This document shows, in pieces, positions 55,038 to 64,000 of a stretch of DNA of 64,000 nt. The stretch spans positions 124,001 through 188,000 of the forward strand of contig NZ_JAASUI010000002.1 in the NCBI RefSeq assembly GCF_014224155.1. Reading direction: 5' to 3'. A program made the position numbers and the translations under genes. This stretch comes from Listeria cossartiae subsp. cossartiae (GTDB taxonomy: Bacteria; Bacillota; Bacilli; Lactobacillales; Listeriaceae). Position 1 is the first letter of the stretch; every line of letters begins with the position of its first letter. Under the pieces are notes generated by a model. It was not told the origin of the DNA, did no database searches, and worked only from the letters and a program-made list of their open reading frames with translations.

Positions 55038-55847
55038 TTGGAAAAATACTTAATTTGCTCCGATTTAGACGGAACACTACTACTCAAAAATCAAACAATC
55101 TCCAAAAAAACATTAACTATCTTGCAACAATTAATAGAAGAAGGGCATCATTTTGCCGTTTCTACTGGTCGCATGTACAATTCCGCAACAGATTTCGCCA
55201 AACTCGTCCACCCAAAAGCAGATATTATCGCTTCGAACGGCGGCGTGGTTGCAGTATCCGGTGAAATCATCCAACAAGAAAAAATGAAGCAATCTGCGTT
55301 ATTAGAAACATTTTCGTTATGCCAAGCTCATGATTTACCAGTGTTTTTCTTCTCAACAGATACAGTTTACTATACTAAAAATCCACCGTATTATTTTACG
55401 GATGAAGAAGATAAAGGTCGAGTAAACGCAACAAAACTCGTTGCTATTAAAACGGAAGAAGCTTTCCTAAAACATTCGGATCAATTTATTAACGGCATCG
55501 TCATTGAAGAAGAAGATTTCGATAAACTGGCTATCCTACGAAACGAATTAGAAAAATTAGCTGATGTTTCGATCCTTTCTTCCCATGCAAATAATATCGA
55601 AATTTTACCAAAAGATATGGATAAAAAATATGCCGTGAAAAATCTCGCTGCACATCTAAATATCAAGCCAGAGAATGTCATTACTTTTGGCGATGGTGAA
55701 AACGATATCGGCATGCTTGAAGTAGCTGGCGCAGGGGTCGCAATGGAAAACGCAAGCGAACTTGTGAAAAAAAGCGCTGATTTTGTCACTGCCGCAAATG
55801 ATGCTGACGGAATTTACTACTTTTTGAAAAAACATCTTCATCGTTAA
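55038..55847 (+). CDS. Cof-type HAD-superfamily phosphatase
   Basis: 269 residues: nucleophile motif CSDLDGTLLLKN, then STGRMYNSA and C-terminal GDGENDIGMLEVAG, the motifs of Cof/YidA-type sugar phosphatases. TTG start at 55038 with AGGAAGG upstream; 16 bases after the LacI-type gene, so co-transcribed. The substrate is likely a sugar phosphate. Confidence 0.92.
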   Translation: MEKYLICSDLDGTLLLKNQTISKKTLTILQQLIEEGHHFAVSTGRMYNSATDFAKLVHPKADIIASNGGVVAVSGEIIQQEKMKQSALLETFSLCQAHDLPVFFFSTDTVYYTKNPPYYFTDEEDKGRVNATKLVAIKTEEAFLKHSDQFINGIVIEEEDFDKLAILRNELEKLADVSILSSHANNIEILPKDMDKKYAVKNLAAHLNIKPENVITFGDGENDIGMLEVAGAGVAMENASELVKKSADFVTAANDADGIYYFLKKHLHR

Positions 55848-55849
55848 TA

Positions 55850-55880
55850 AAAAAACGCTGCCCGCGCGGACAGCGTTTTT
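55850..55880. terminator. bidirectional terminator
   Basis: AAAAACGCTG and CAGCGTTTTT arms extended through CC/GG, between the converging HAD and DUF4064-like genes. Confidence 0.9.
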
Positions 55881-55883
55881 GTT

Positions 55884-56222
55884 TTATTCTTCTATTGAAG
55901 CAGCTTCTTCATAGTTAATTAGTGCGATTAATCCACCAACAGCAAGTAATACGATTGGTAGTAAGAACATAATTGAAATCGACATTGTACAACCGATTGC
56001 AGCTGCAACCATCATTGCTCCACCTAGACGCGGCTTATGCGAAACAACAAACGATCCTGCAAGCCCAACCCCTGAAAGCACAAGCGAACCAATTGTTAAC
56101 ATATAGAAGAAAAATGATTCCTCTTCTAAAGCCTGTGAAATATCAGGAATAACAAGAACCATCAAACTAAATCCAATCCCCAGTGCGGCCCCTAAAAATC
56201 CAAGCAATCCTTCAACTTTCAT
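55884..56222 (-). CDS. small membrane protein, DUF4064-like
   Basis: 112 residues with four hydrophobic helices (about 5-25, 38-60, 68-85, 87-104) and an acidic C-terminus. The pattern resembles DUF4064 proteins of Firmicutes, whose role is unknown. Monocistronic. Confidence 0.65.
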   Translation of the reverse strand: MKVEGLLGFLGAALGIGFSLMVLVIPDISQALEEESFFFYMLTIGSLVLSGVGLAGSFVVSHKPRLGGAMMVAAAIGCTMSISIMFLLPIVLLAVGGLIALINYEEAASIEE

Positions 56223-56303
56223 GATAAAAACTCCTTTTTCATACGCATTTTCTTTTATGTTATCATTTTAACAAAAAATTGAATAGTTATCAGCTTGGAA
56301 AAT

Positions 56304-56337
56304 AAAAAAAGACCGACAATCAAGTCGGTCCAAAAAA
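56304..56337 (-). terminator. terminator upstream of the DUF4064-like gene
   Basis: GACCGAC and GTCGGTC arms with A-run and T-run on both sides. It ends transcripts from the peptidase S66 gene. Between it and 56454 there is an inverted repeat, ACAATTAG (56364-56371) and CTAATTGT (56388-56395), of unknown role. Confidence 0.75.
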
Positions 56338-56454
56338 GGGAGTTTAGGATTTTAAGGAAGTTTACAATTAGCAAAAAGGGAGTAAAACTAATTGTATTCC
56401 TTGCTTACAAGTTCTATATTAAAGGTTAATTATGAACATTTCGCAATAAAAATA

Positions 56455-57339
56455 TTAAAAATTTGTTAATGTTTTATGCAAAATGCTAATTTTCTCTCCG
56501 ATACAGCATGGTTTCGCATCTCCACTATGCCCAATTTCGTTTGTTCGGAAAATCGGCAACTTATATTCTCGCCCAATCTGTTGATATAAGCGAGCTATCT
56601 TATCGTATTCACCGCTTTCCTCCGCCTCTGAATGTTGTCCTACAATAATCCCCAAACAGCTAGAAAACGCACCCAATTGCTCTAATTGCGCCACATAAGA
56701 AGCTATTTTTGCCTCTTTTCCACCCAAACTCTCCAACAAAATCACTTTATTAGTAAAATCTGGCATAAATTCCGTTCCTGCCAATTTTAAAAAGCAACGA
56801 ATATTTCCGCCAATAATTTTACCAGGCTGCCATTCAAAATCATTGAGCTGCTCCCCGTGAATTAATACGCGATTTTCAAAAAACGTCCTTCTAAACTGAC
56901 TTTGCTGCACCTCGCTATCTGCGCCAACTAAATGCAATAATTGATAATTAAAACCAGACTGTCCTGTTTTCGCATAGATAGCATTCAGAATCACCGTTAA
57001 GTCACTGTAGCCAACAAATGGTTTTCGCGCCTTTCGAATAGTATCAAAATCAAGATAAGGCAACACTTGATTTGCTGCATCTCCGCCAGAAATATCAAAA
57101 ATCACTTTCACCTCTGCGTGTTGATACAATTTCATCAGTTCTGCTGCCCGTTCTTTAGCAGAGCCACTATACGGCGTGGCTTCACTTTGAAAAATGGTTC
57201 GAGCAAATACGACTTGCAAACCAAATTCCGTTTTTAAAACTTGCTTGAGCCGCTCAATTCGCAGCTTGTCTCCCTCTTTCCGGCCGTCAGAACAACAAAT
57301 AATTCCCACAGAGTCGCCTTTTACTAACACATGCTTCAC
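56455..57339 (-). CDS. peptidase S66 (LD-carboxypeptidase/MccF family)
   Basis: 294 residues. FVGYSDLTVILNA holds the nucleophile Ser, ILLESLGGKEAK the Glu region and GIIVGQHSEAEE the His, as in S66 peptidases. The family includes murein LD-carboxypeptidase and microcin C self-immunity peptidase; the target here is unknown. GTG start at 57339, cytosolic. Confidence 0.85.
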   Translation of the reverse strand: MKHVLVKGDSVGIICCSDGRKEGDKLRIERLKQVLKTEFGLQVVFARTIFQSEATPYSGSAKERAAELMKLYQHAEVKVIFDISGGDAANQVLPYLDFDTIRKARKPFVGYSDLTVILNAIYAKTGQSGFNYQLLHLVGADSEVQQSQFRRTFFENRVLIHGEQLNDFEWQPGKIIGGNIRCFLKLAGTEFMPDFTNKVILLESLGGKEAKIASYVAQLEQLGAFSSCLGIIVGQHSEAEESGEYDKIARLYQQIGREYKLPIFRTNEIGHSGDAKPCCIGEKISILHKTLTNF

Positions 57340-57365
57340 CGCCTATTTTTCCTCAGTATAACACA

Positions 57366-57400
57366 AAAACAGCTTGAGCAAGATAGCGCCCAAGCTGTTT
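57366..57400 (-). terminator. EIIBCA gene terminator
   Basis: AAACAGCTTG and CAAGCTGTTT arms with a minus-strand TTTTTGTGTT tail. Confidence 0.85.
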
Positions 57401-57411
57401 ATTTAGAAGTC

Positions 57412-59313
57412 TTAAATTACTAATGTGATTAAACGTTCTTCAAGTTTTGCTTCTTTTGCATCTGTGATCATTACGTCTAAATATTGGTTAGAGTTTGTTA
57501 CTACTACTGGAGTTGTAACGTCATATCCAGCTGCTTTAATACCTTCAATATCAAATTCAGTTAGTAATTGACCTTTTTCGATTGTATCGCCTTGTTTAAC
57601 GTGTGCTGTGAAGAATTTACCTTCAAGTTGAACTGTGTCCATACCGATGTGGATTAATACTTCTGCACCGTCTTTAGTTGTAATACCGATTGCATGACCA
57701 GTTGGGAAGATAGTTGTTACTGTTCCTGATGCTGGAGCTACTACGCGTCCGACAGTCGGGATGATTGCAACACCTTTTCCAAGTGCACCGGATGAAAATG
57801 CTTCGTCTTTTACTTCTGCTAAAGTTACGATTTCGCCAACTACTGGAGCTGGAATTGTTTCACGTTCGATTAAAGTTTCGCCTTCAACTGTGTTAGATTC
57901 TTCTACAACTGTTTCAGCTGGATCTTTGAATCCTGCTACATAAGTTAAGATGAAACCAAGGATGAAGCTGATAACCATTGCGATAATTACCCACCAGAAT
58001 GCACTTGTAATACCAGCGCCTGGTTGGATGAAGTTAGGAAGACCGAAGATTCCAAGTCCACCCATGATATAAGCTTTTGCACTTGCAAAACCAATGATTC
58101 CGCCACCAATACCACCAGCGATACAGCTCATGATAAATGGTTTTTTCAGTGGTAAAGTAACCCCGTAAATCGCTGGCTCAGTTACACCAAAGATACCGGA
58201 AATAAATGCTGGAATACTAAGAGATTTAAGTTTTGTATTTTTAGTTTTGAAGAATACTGCTAATACTGCACCGATTTGGGCAAAAGAAGCACCGAACATC
58301 ATTGCAAGTACTGGATCTGCTCCAAGTGTTGTTAAGTTGTTGATTGCCACTGGAACAAGACCCCAGTGAAGTCCAAAGATAACGAATACTTGCCAGAAAC
58401 CACCTAAGATTAAACCAGCAACGACTGGGCTTAAGTTATAAATCCAAATTGTTCCTGCTCCAAGTAGTTGACCAGCCCAAGTTGCGATTGGTCCGATTAC
58501 AAGGAAAGTAAGTGGAACTACTACTAATAAAGTACAGAATGGAACTACGAAAGTTTTAATTACATCTGGAATGATTTTTTTGAAGCCTTTTTCTACTTTT
58601 GAACCAAAGTATGTTGCTAAAATAATTGGAATAACAGAAGATGCATAAGACATCAAGATAACTGGAATTCCTAAGAATGTTACGTGAATTGGAGATTCAA
58701 AAATTGTTCCTTGGAAAAGTGTGTAAATTGGGTCTCCTGCTGAAATACCTGCAAGCGCTGGATAAACTAGGGAACCACCAATTGCCATCCCGATAAATAT
58801 GTTTCCGCCGAATTTTTTCATTGCTGTGTAACCTAGGAAAATTGGGAAGAAGTAGAATAAACAATCCCCAATTGCATAAAGTAGTTGGTAAGTACCTGAA
58901 GTAACTGTAATCCAACCAAATGCTGCAAACATTGCTGTGAAACCTTTAATCATACCTGTTGCGGCTAATACACCTAGAACTGGTGTAAATACGCCAGAAA
59001 TCATATCGATGAAGCGGTTGAATAGGTTCCCACTTGCAGGAGCGCTTTCTTCTTCTCCTTCAGCTGAAATTCCACCAACTTCTAATACTGCTTTAAATAC
59101 GTCTGGTACATGGTTACCAATAACTACTTGGTATTGACCACCACTTTTAATGACAGAAATTACTCCATCAAGTTTTTCAATTTCTTTCGTGTTTGCAATA
59201 TTCTCATCTTTCAGTTTAAACCGAAGTCTGGTAATACAATGGAAAACACTGTTGATATTTTCTTTACCGCCGACATTTTTCAAGATGTCTTTTGCTAACT
59301 GTTCATATTTCAT
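57412..59313 (-). CDS. beta-glucoside PTS EIIBCA
   Basis: 633 residues in B-C-A order. EIIB active-site Cys26 (HCITRLRF); EIIC membrane domain (about 100-460, GVTEPAIYGVTLP); EIIA with active-site His555 (VLIHIGMDTVQLEG). Imports and phosphorylates aryl- or beta-glucosides. The leader holds an antiterminator and a terminator hairpin, so expression depends on a BglG/LicT-type protein. Single gene by its own terminator. Confidence 0.93.
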   Translation of the reverse strand: MKYEQLAKDILKNVGGKENINSVFHCITRLRFKLKDENIANTKEIEKLDGVISVIKSGGQYQVVIGNHVPDVFKAVLEVGGISAEGEEESAPASGNLFNRFIDMISGVFTPVLGVLAATGMIKGFTAMFAAFGWITVTSGTYQLLYAIGDCLFYFFPIFLGYTAMKKFGGNIFIGMAIGGSLVYPALAGISAGDPIYTLFQGTIFESPIHVTFLGIPVILMSYASSVIPIILATYFGSKVEKGFKKIIPDVIKTFVVPFCTLLVVVPLTFLVIGPIATWAGQLLGAGTIWIYNLSPVVAGLILGGFWQVFVIFGLHWGLVPVAINNLTTLGADPVLAMMFGASFAQIGAVLAVFFKTKNTKLKSLSIPAFISGIFGVTEPAIYGVTLPLKKPFIMSCIAGGIGGGIIGFASAKAYIMGGLGIFGLPNFIQPGAGITSAFWWVIIAMVISFILGFILTYVAGFKDPAETVVEESNTVEGETLIERETIPAPVVGEIVTLAEVKDEAFSSGALGKGVAIIPTVGRVVAPASGTVTTIFPTGHAIGITTKDGAEVLIHIGMDTVQLEGKFFTAHVKQGDTIEKGQLLTEFDIEGIKAAGYDVTTPVVVTNSNQYLDVMITDAKEAKLEERLITLVI

Positions 59314-59355
59314 TTTGACGACTTCCTTCCTCTTTTTGGTTTTTTGGGCAAAAAG

Positions 59356-59418
59356 AAAAACCTAAGCTCATTCGAGGACTCCACGTATAGACGTGTCCTT
59401 CAAATCAGCTTAGGTTTT
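59356..59418 (-). terminator. leader terminator of the EIIBCA gene
   Basis: Arms AAAACCTAAGCT and AGCTTAGGTTTT enclose an inner GGAC...GTCC hairpin; a T-rich run follows on the minus strand. It lies between promoter and gene and would stop transcription unless the antiterminator forms. Confidence 0.85.
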
Positions 59419-59441
59419 GCCCAATGAATTGGTAACAATCC
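59413..59441 (-). promoter_or_regulatory. ribonucleic antiterminator (RAT) for a LicT/BglG-type protein
   Basis: The 29-base element on the minus strand begins GGATTGTTACC and ends GGGCAAAACC, the classic RAT pattern. Its last bases are the 5' arm of the adjacent terminator, so the two structures exclude each other. The antiterminator protein is not encoded in this window. Confidence 0.9.
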
Positions 59442-59517
59442 TTTGTGATGAGATAAATATATCATATAAAGAAAACGGTTGCAACCCTTTTTTAAAAATA
59501 AATTTATTTGGGGAGTT

Positions 59518-60159
59518 TTAATGCTCCCCAAACAAGTCAGTGCCGTGGATTTCAGCTGCTCCAATTTCATTGGAAATCCACTCGATATTATGCGATTTGA
59601 TCCCTCCACCAGGTAAAATAATTATTCGGTCCGCTGCGTAATCGATATATTTTCGCCAATTGATAAAGGTTTCTTCTGGAAGCTTAGCCCCGTCCCCGCC
59701 GTGCGTAAGAATTCGCGTGACACCTTGCTCCGCTAGCCAATCGATCGCCGGCAATTTTTCCGTTTCTATTAGCTCATCAAATGCCATATGAAAAGTCACT
59801 TCGACACCTTTCGCCGCCTTTATCAACTCATTTGTAGCTGGTTTATCTAGTAACCCTGCATCCGTAATACAGCCAAAAACCACACCATCAACCGCTATTT
59901 TCTTATACATCAAAATATCCTCACGCATAATCGCAATTTCTTCTTTTGTATAGCTAAAATTGCCTTTTCGAGGACGAACCATTGCCATGACGCTCACATT
60001 TTGTTCATGGCAAATTTTCACCACATATTTCGCGACCCCATAGCTAACAGAAGTTCCACCCTCCGCTAAATTATCACAAAGCTCCACTCGATTAGCTCCA
60101 GCAGCAATAACTTTTGCCAAATTTGTCGTGTTTTCAATACAAGCCTCTTTTAAAATCAT
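59518..60159 (-). CDS. cutC: CutC-family protein
   Basis: 213 residues, TIM-barrel (KEACIENTTNLAKVIAAGANRVELCDNLAEGG, VMAMVRPRKGNF, FHMAFDELIE, TRILTHGGDG). Named for copper homeostasis in E. coli, though the true role is debated. Its ribosome site follows directly on the terminator-like hairpin after the SIS gene. Confidence 0.92.
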   Translation of the reverse strand: MILKEACIENTTNLAKVIAAGANRVELCDNLAEGGTSVSYGVAKYVVKICHEQNVSVMAMVRPRKGNFSYTKEEIAIMREDILMYKKIAVDGVVFGCITDAGLLDKPATNELIKAAKGVEVTFHMAFDELIETEKLPAIDWLAEQGVTRILTHGGDGAKLPEETFINWRKYIDYAADRIIILPGGGIKSHNIEWISNEIGAAEIHGTDLFGEH

Positions 60160-60171
60160 TATCTAGCCTCC

Positions 60172-60206
60172 AAAAAAAGCGCGAAAATAACGTTCATTTT
60201 CGCGCT
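60172..60206 (-). terminator. terminator or attenuator between SIS gene and cutC
   Basis: AGCGCGAAAAT and ATTTTCGCGCT arms with a 7-base loop and a TTTTTTT tail. It ends directly at the cutC GGAGG, so cutC may receive only part of the PTS operon transcript. Confidence 0.85.
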
Positions 60207-60214
60207 CATTTTTA

Positions 60215-60919
60215 TTATAAATGGAAAATCCGATCAGCGAACTTATCTTCAATTGCAAAATTGTATTCGTAGCCGCCATCAATATTTGCACTACGGTAAA
60301 CTGGTGGTGTATAGCCTTTTTCCAGCATAAGTTCTACTGCTTCATAGATGGTTTGTTGGAGAAGCAGAACGGCTGAGAATGAAGATGTTCCGCAAACTTT
60401 TCCTTCTAAACCATCTAATTCAAGTGCTGCGTCCCCTTGGATTGAACGATTATCTAAAATAACATCCGCAAATTCATATAACAGTTTTCCAGAAGAGTGT
60501 CTGGAAGCCGCTGTTTGCGAGGCATCGAGTGCTGTTACAACAATCAATTTACAGCCTTGCGATTTAATCCATTCGGCAAGCTCAATTCCCATCGGATTAC
60601 GACCAGAATTAGATATAAGGAAGAAGATATCATTTGGTTTGGCTTGTAATCTATGTGTCAACAAGGAACCAACGCCCTCAATAGATTCGTAGTAGCCGCC
60701 AGCCGGATCCATAATAACCTTCGATGGAATAAGTCCTCCCGCTCTCCCGCATACTTCAATAGCCGCTGCATACGAATGCCCACTACCGAATGCTTGAATA
60801 ATCCCGTCATTCATAATGCTGTCTGCTACCAATTTTGCTGCTTGATGAATACTCTCCGCCTGTGTTTTTTCTAGTTCTTCCGTTAATTCACGCGCTTTGT
60901 CAAAAAATGTTAATCCCAT
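60215..60919 (-). CDS. SIS-domain phosphosugar-binding protein (UPF0309-like)
   Basis: 234 residues, one SIS domain ([44 protein letters not shown]). Similar to phosphoheptose isomerase-like UPF0309 proteins. The ATG at 60919 is chosen because GGAGG lies about ten bases before it; an upstream ATG at 60943 contains that site in its codons. Last gene of the mannose-family PTS operon; likely acts on the imported sugar phosphate. Confidence 0.88.
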   Translation of the reverse strand: MGLTFFDKARELTEELEKTQAESIHQAAKLVADSIMNDGIIQAFGSGHSYAAAIEVCGRAGGLIPSKVIMDPAGGYYESIEGVGSLLTHRLQAKPNDIFFLISNSGRNPMGIELAEWIKSQGCKLIVVTALDASQTAASRHSSGKLLYEFADVILDNRSIQGDAALELDGLEGKVCGTSSFSAVLLLQQTIYEAVELMLEKGYTPPVYRSANIDGGYEYNFAIEDKFADRIFHL

Positions 60920-60946
60920 TTTGTCTATTCCTCCAATTTTCATATT

Positions 60947-61768
60947 TTAACCTAGAATTTTTAGGTTGAATAAAATAATCGCAATAACCATTACTAATAA
61001 AATTGCTTTCGTAGATGTCATTTTTTTATGGCCTAAAAGTGCATAGATTAGCGCCACGAGTAAGACTGGAACGAGTGATGGCATGATTTGATCGAGCATG
61101 TCTTGCATTTTCAGTTCTACTTTTCCTGATTTATAAACAAATGGCACGGTTGCTTTGATTACGGTTGGTATTAAAGCCCCGACGACCGTGACCCCAAGCA
61201 AAATAGCTGCATCGGTTAACGCGTTAAGTCTGTCTGCAAATTCCGTTACCAGTTTTGCACCTTGCTTATACCCTAGTGGAAGTAAGGTAAATCTAGCTCC
61301 TACAACTAAAATATTAACCAATACCCAGATAACCACACCTGTCACATTACCTTGAAGTCCCATATATGCAGCAATTGATCCAAAAATCGTCGGCAAAATA
61401 ACTCCGAAAATCGTATCACCAACACCAGCAAACGGTCCCATCAAACCCGTTTTCAAACCAGTTACGACTTCTTTTGATGCTTTCTTTTCTCGTTCTTCAA
61501 TCGCCATATCCATCCCTAAAATCAGACCACCGACCATAGGATTCGTATTGAAAAATTGGTTGTGCATATTCATCATATCTTTTAAATCATCGTCTGTTTT
61601 ATAAAGCTTCCGAAGTGTTGGCATAATACTATAAAGATAACCAGTTGACATCATCCGCTCATAGTTCCAACAGATTTGGCTGGCAAACAACCAACGAAAG
61701 TTTGCTGCTATTAAATCGCGTCTCTTGAGGACTTTCTCAAAATCCTGCTCAGTCTTCGTATTCGCCAT
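60947..61768 (-). CDS. PTS mannose-family EIID
   Basis: About 273 residues: ANFRWLFASQICWNYERMMS, AIEEREKKASKEVVTGLKTGLMGPFAGVGDTIF and C-terminal membrane helices, all EIID features. ATG at 61768 has GGAGG nine bases before it; the ATG at 61774 is too close. It overlaps EIIC by 20 bases. Confidence 0.93.
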   Translation of the reverse strand: MANTKTEQDFEKVLKRRDLIAANFRWLFASQICWNYERMMSTGYLYSIMPTLRKLYKTDDDLKDMMNMHNQFFNTNPMVGGLILGMDMAIEEREKKASKEVVTGLKTGLMGPFAGVGDTIFGVILPTIFGSIAAYMGLQGNVTGVVIWVLVNILVVGARFTLLPLGYKQGAKLVTEFADRLNALTDAAILLGVTVVGALIPTVIKATVPFVYKSGKVELKMQDMLDQIMPSLVPVLLVALIYALLGHKKMTSTKAILLVMVIAIILFNLKILG

Positions 61769-62552
61769 CTTCATTCTCCTCCCCAACTAGCGCTGCGCCA
61801 TTTGCTCCTACAGCTACTGGATTTTTGAAATTTTGTTTGAAGTAGATGATTGCTAAAGCTACACCAATTAGTGCGACGCCTAGCATCGGTACTTTTAGAT
61901 AGGCTGCTGCTACAAAACCAATGATCAAATAGGCAACGAATTTGTTTGTTGGCAAGTAACGAAGGAGAATCGCGATACCAACTACCGGAAGAATTCCACC
62001 AGCTACACGAAGTCCGCCCATCAGCCATTCTGGAATTTCATTAAGAATAAAATCAACCACGCTTTGCCCGAAAGTCAGCATGATAAATACAGGAACTGCG
62101 CGTGATAAAGCCCATGGTAATGCGCCGTACCAAATATTCCGTTTAACCGCCGAGATATTTCCCGAAGCAATGTTAGTATCAATCCGGTGCAAGAAAAATG
62201 TATTGGTAAATCTTGCTAAAATATCTAATTGAACCATTAAAAGCCCTACTGGAATCGCAAGCCCAATCGCAAATTCCGCATCCTGACCGGATAAAACGGC
62301 AAATACTGTCCCGACAATTGCTCCCGTTGTAAAGTCAGGAATCGATGCTCCGCCGTATGTACCAACCCCTAGAACCATCAGCTGTAACGTGGCCCCAATT
62401 GCAAGTCCGAGCACCATGTCACCCATAATGAGTCCAGCAAGCGTTCCTGTTATTACAGGGAAATTAAGTCCTATTACTAAAGTTAAAGCATCAAGAATAG
62501 TACAAGCTGCAAGTATAACTAACAATATAATCTGCCAAACTGCTAAATCCAT
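61749..62552 (-). CDS. PTS mannose-family EIIC
   Basis: 267 residues, six to eight membrane helices (LVIGLNFPVITGTLAGLIMGD, LGVGTYGGASIPDFTTGAIVG). Forms the sugar channel with EIID. Acidic C-terminus ending EDGEYED, whose codons overlap the EIID start. Confidence 0.93.
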   Translation of the reverse strand: MDLAVWQIILLVILAACTILDALTLVIGLNFPVITGTLAGLIMGDMVLGLAIGATLQLMVLGVGTYGGASIPDFTTGAIVGTVFAVLSGQDAEFAIGLAIPVGLLMVQLDILARFTNTFFLHRIDTNIASGNISAVKRNIWYGALPWALSRAVPVFIMLTFGQSVVDFILNEIPEWLMGGLRVAGGILPVVGIAILLRYLPTNKFVAYLIIGFVAAAYLKVPMLGVALIGVALAIIYFKQNFKNPVAVGANGAALVGEENEDGEYED

Positions 62553-62574
62553 TGTAGTTCTCCCTTCTTACTAC

Positions 62575-63063
62575 TTATTTTTTTAATAAACTTGCAAATT
62601 CAACTGCATCTTCACTTGGGACCATTTGAGCAGTGATTTTAATGCCTTTTTGGGATAAGTAATCAAAATCTTCCAAATTTTCATCCGTCACGCTTACTGA
62701 TTTTTTGATTTGGCGACTTCCTGCTTTCGTCGACATATTTCCAACATTGATTTGGGGAAGTTCCACGCCCGCATCCACTAAACCACGAAGAGCATGCGGT
62801 GATTTTACGATTAAGAAAACTTGTTGGCCTGCGTATTTGTCATTATTGATATTATTTGCTGCGCCTTTCACTGTCAAAATGCTTAATTTAACACCAGCTG
62901 GTACGGCGGTTTTCAGGGCAATTTTTTCCATATCATTTTTTACAACGGCATCATCAACAATCATGATTCGCGTTGCTTTTATAGTATTTGTCCACATCGT
63001 TGCGACTTGCCCGTGTATTAATCTTTCATCTACGCGTACGTGTTTAATTCCGTTACTTCCCAT
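62575..63063 (-). CDS. PTS mannose-family EIIB
   Basis: 162 residues with active-site His17 in RVDERLIHGQVATMW. Passes phosphate from EIIA to the sugar. The ATG shares one base with the EIIA stop (TGATG), indicating coupling. Confidence 0.94.
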   Translation of the reverse strand: MGSNGIKHVRVDERLIHGQVATMWTNTIKATRIMIVDDAVVKNDMEKIALKTAVPAGVKLSILTVKGAANNINNDKYAGQQVFLIVKSPHALRGLVDAGVELPQINVGNMSTKAGSRQIKKSVSVTDENLEDFDYLSQKGIKITAQMVPSEDAVEFASLLKK

Positions 63064-63464
63064 CAGTCCTCTTCCTCCCCATCATCGGTTACTATTGTAT
63101 TATTTGCTTTTAGTTCCACGAATTGAATATTTTCTTTTGCGCCAAGTATCGCCCCTTCCAAACTTTCTCCAAGGCTAAGTGGGATGATTAATCCTAGCGA
63201 CAATCCTGATACGACTTTGACTTCTGGATGTTTTGCACGAAACATTTGAGCAGCATTACACGGCGTTCCACCAACAATATCGATTATGATAGCGGTTTCA
63301 TTTCCTGGTGAATAAACTGCCGTGTAGGCGTCTAATACGTCCGTCACCCCCATTTCTTCGGTAAAAGTAACTGCATAAATATTGGTTGTTTGGCCAGTAA
63401 TCATTTGGCAGCTATTCTTCACTTCCTGCGCGTACCGGCCATGTGCTGCGATAATATAATCCAA
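63063..63464 (-). CDS. PTS mannose-family EIIA
   Basis: 133 residues with active-site His8 (IIAAHGRYAQEV) and IIDIVGGTPCNAA. Takes phosphate from HPr. Lies 15 bases after the GntR gene, so the regulator heads the operon. Confidence 0.94.
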   Translation of the reverse strand: MDYIIAAHGRYAQEVKNSCQMITGQTTNIYAVTFTEEMGVTDVLDAYTAVYSPGNETAIIIDIVGGTPCNAAQMFRAKHPEVKVVSGLSLGLIIPLSLGESLEGAILGAKENIQFVELKANNTIVTDDGEEED

Positions 63465-63479
63465 GTAATTAACTCCCTT

Positions 63480-64000
63480 CTATTGTTTTTTCTTTTCAAT
63501 TTCAATAGAGTAAAAATTATGCCGTAAATAACTTTCAATATATTCATAGGGTTGCCCCTCTGGCACATAAGTTATTCTTTCAATATGGTAAAGTGGCAAT
63601 TCGGTATCAATTTCGAGTAATTTAAAATTATTTTTATCTTTTACTGGAAATTCGACTTGAATACGCTCTTTCATCGCTTCGTGCAGAATATTAATGCCAT
63701 ACAGCTCTTTAATGAATTCCGATAAAGAATTAAACTTTTCGAAATTCGTTAAATCGACGTTGATCAAATTGGATTTTGCCATATAGTTGTTTTGCACTGT
63801 CCAAGGCATATCGTCAATAAGACGGATTCGTTGGAAATGAACAATCATGTTTTCAGGTGGAATCTGCAATTTTTTAGCGATTCGCGCATCCTGAATTTCG
63901 TTAATTGCGACTACTTTTGTATGCTCGTTAGTAATTTTTGTTTTACGATTGAATCTTCCGTTCGGCACTGTCGTATATTCATTAAAAATAACTTCTTCGT
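63480..64000 (-). CDS. GntR-family regulator, UTRA domain (5' end outside window)
   Basis: The frame is open to the right edge, so the N-terminal helix-turn-helix is not seen. The visible 173 codons form a UTRA sensor domain: DARIAKKLQIPPENMIVHFQ, RLIDDMPWTVQNNYM, LPLYHIERITYVPEGQPYEY and the C-terminal YIESYLRHNFYSIEI. HutC/FarR-type GntR regulators bind small sugars through it. Probably controls the PTS operon that follows. Confidence 0.85.
   Translation of the reverse strand, partial: EEVIFNEYTTVPNGRFNRKTKITNEHTKVVAINEIQDARIAKKLQIPPENMIVHFQRIRLIDDMPWTVQNNYMAKSNLINVDLTNFEKFNSLSEFIKELYGINILHEAMKERIQVEFPVKDKNNFKLLEIDTELPLYHIERITYVPEGQPYEYIESYLRHNFYSIEIEKKKQ

Overview
This window is chromosomal DNA of a low-GC Firmicute and is almost certainly from the genus Listeria. 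Diagnostic markers are the order rpsF-ssb-rpsR, agrBDCA (with an AgrD carrying the ACFMFV core), gdpP(pdeA)-rplI-dnaB-purA, and a complete Listeria/Staphylococcus-type Ess type VII secretion locus (esxA-esaA-essA-esaB-essB-essC). From memory, the order matches the early L. monocytogenes chromosome read backwards. The agmatine deiminase genes I would expect between the SIS protein and the DedA protein are missing, and the T7SS cargo region looks strain specific. I cannot fix the species; the L. monocytogenes/innocua/marthii group is most likely. Nearly all genes are on the minus strand.

Layout. (1) 1-9.6 kb: an unusual F-type ATPase-like operon with a b-like subunit (cut by the window edge), a c-like subunit and two membrane-anchored extracellular proteins of 746 and 1937 residues built from Fn3-like modules. 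A Crp/Fnr-type regulator sits upstream. The c subunit has valine where the ion-carrying Asp/Glu should be. (2) 9.9-12.9 kb: a T7SS LXG toxin with a C-terminal HExxH metallopeptidase-like domain, an overlapping immunity candidate and decayed small genes. (3) 13-16.8 kb: tRNA-Lys(CUU), a 2-hydroxyacid dehydrogenase, a pentapeptide-repeat protein, Ada and a PEP mutase-family protein. (4) 16.8-24.4 kb: the variable T7SS cargo island, with a lipase-like effector of reversed domain order, three related lipoproteins (one killed by a nonsense codon), small membrane proteins, another lipoprotein and two duplicated gene remnants. (5) 24.4-34.6 kb: the T7SS core. (6) 34.9-47.8 kb: housekeeping genes (purA, dnaB, rplI, gdpP), the agr quorum-sensing locus, a PepSY lipoprotein, rpsR-ssb-rpsF, arcA and a DedA protein. 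(7) 47.9-64 kb: carbohydrate genes. These are a ROK-GH9-EIIC-SIS operon facing a LacI regulator, a HAD phosphatase, a peptidase S66, a beta-glucoside EIIBCA gene with an antiterminator/terminator leader, cutC, and a mannose-family PTS operon (EIIA-B-C-D, SIS) behind a GntR/UTRA regulator.

How it works together. The T7SS core exports EsxA and probably the LXG and lipase-like toxins. The lipoproteins and the 83-residue protein look like immunity factors, and the broken copies fit fast turnover of toxin-immunity cassettes. The most novel candidate is the ATPase-like operon: a rotary-ATPase membrane sector that seems unable to carry protons in the usual way, translationally linked to giant surface proteins. 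This suggests an ATP-driven machine at the cell surface rather than an ATP synthase.
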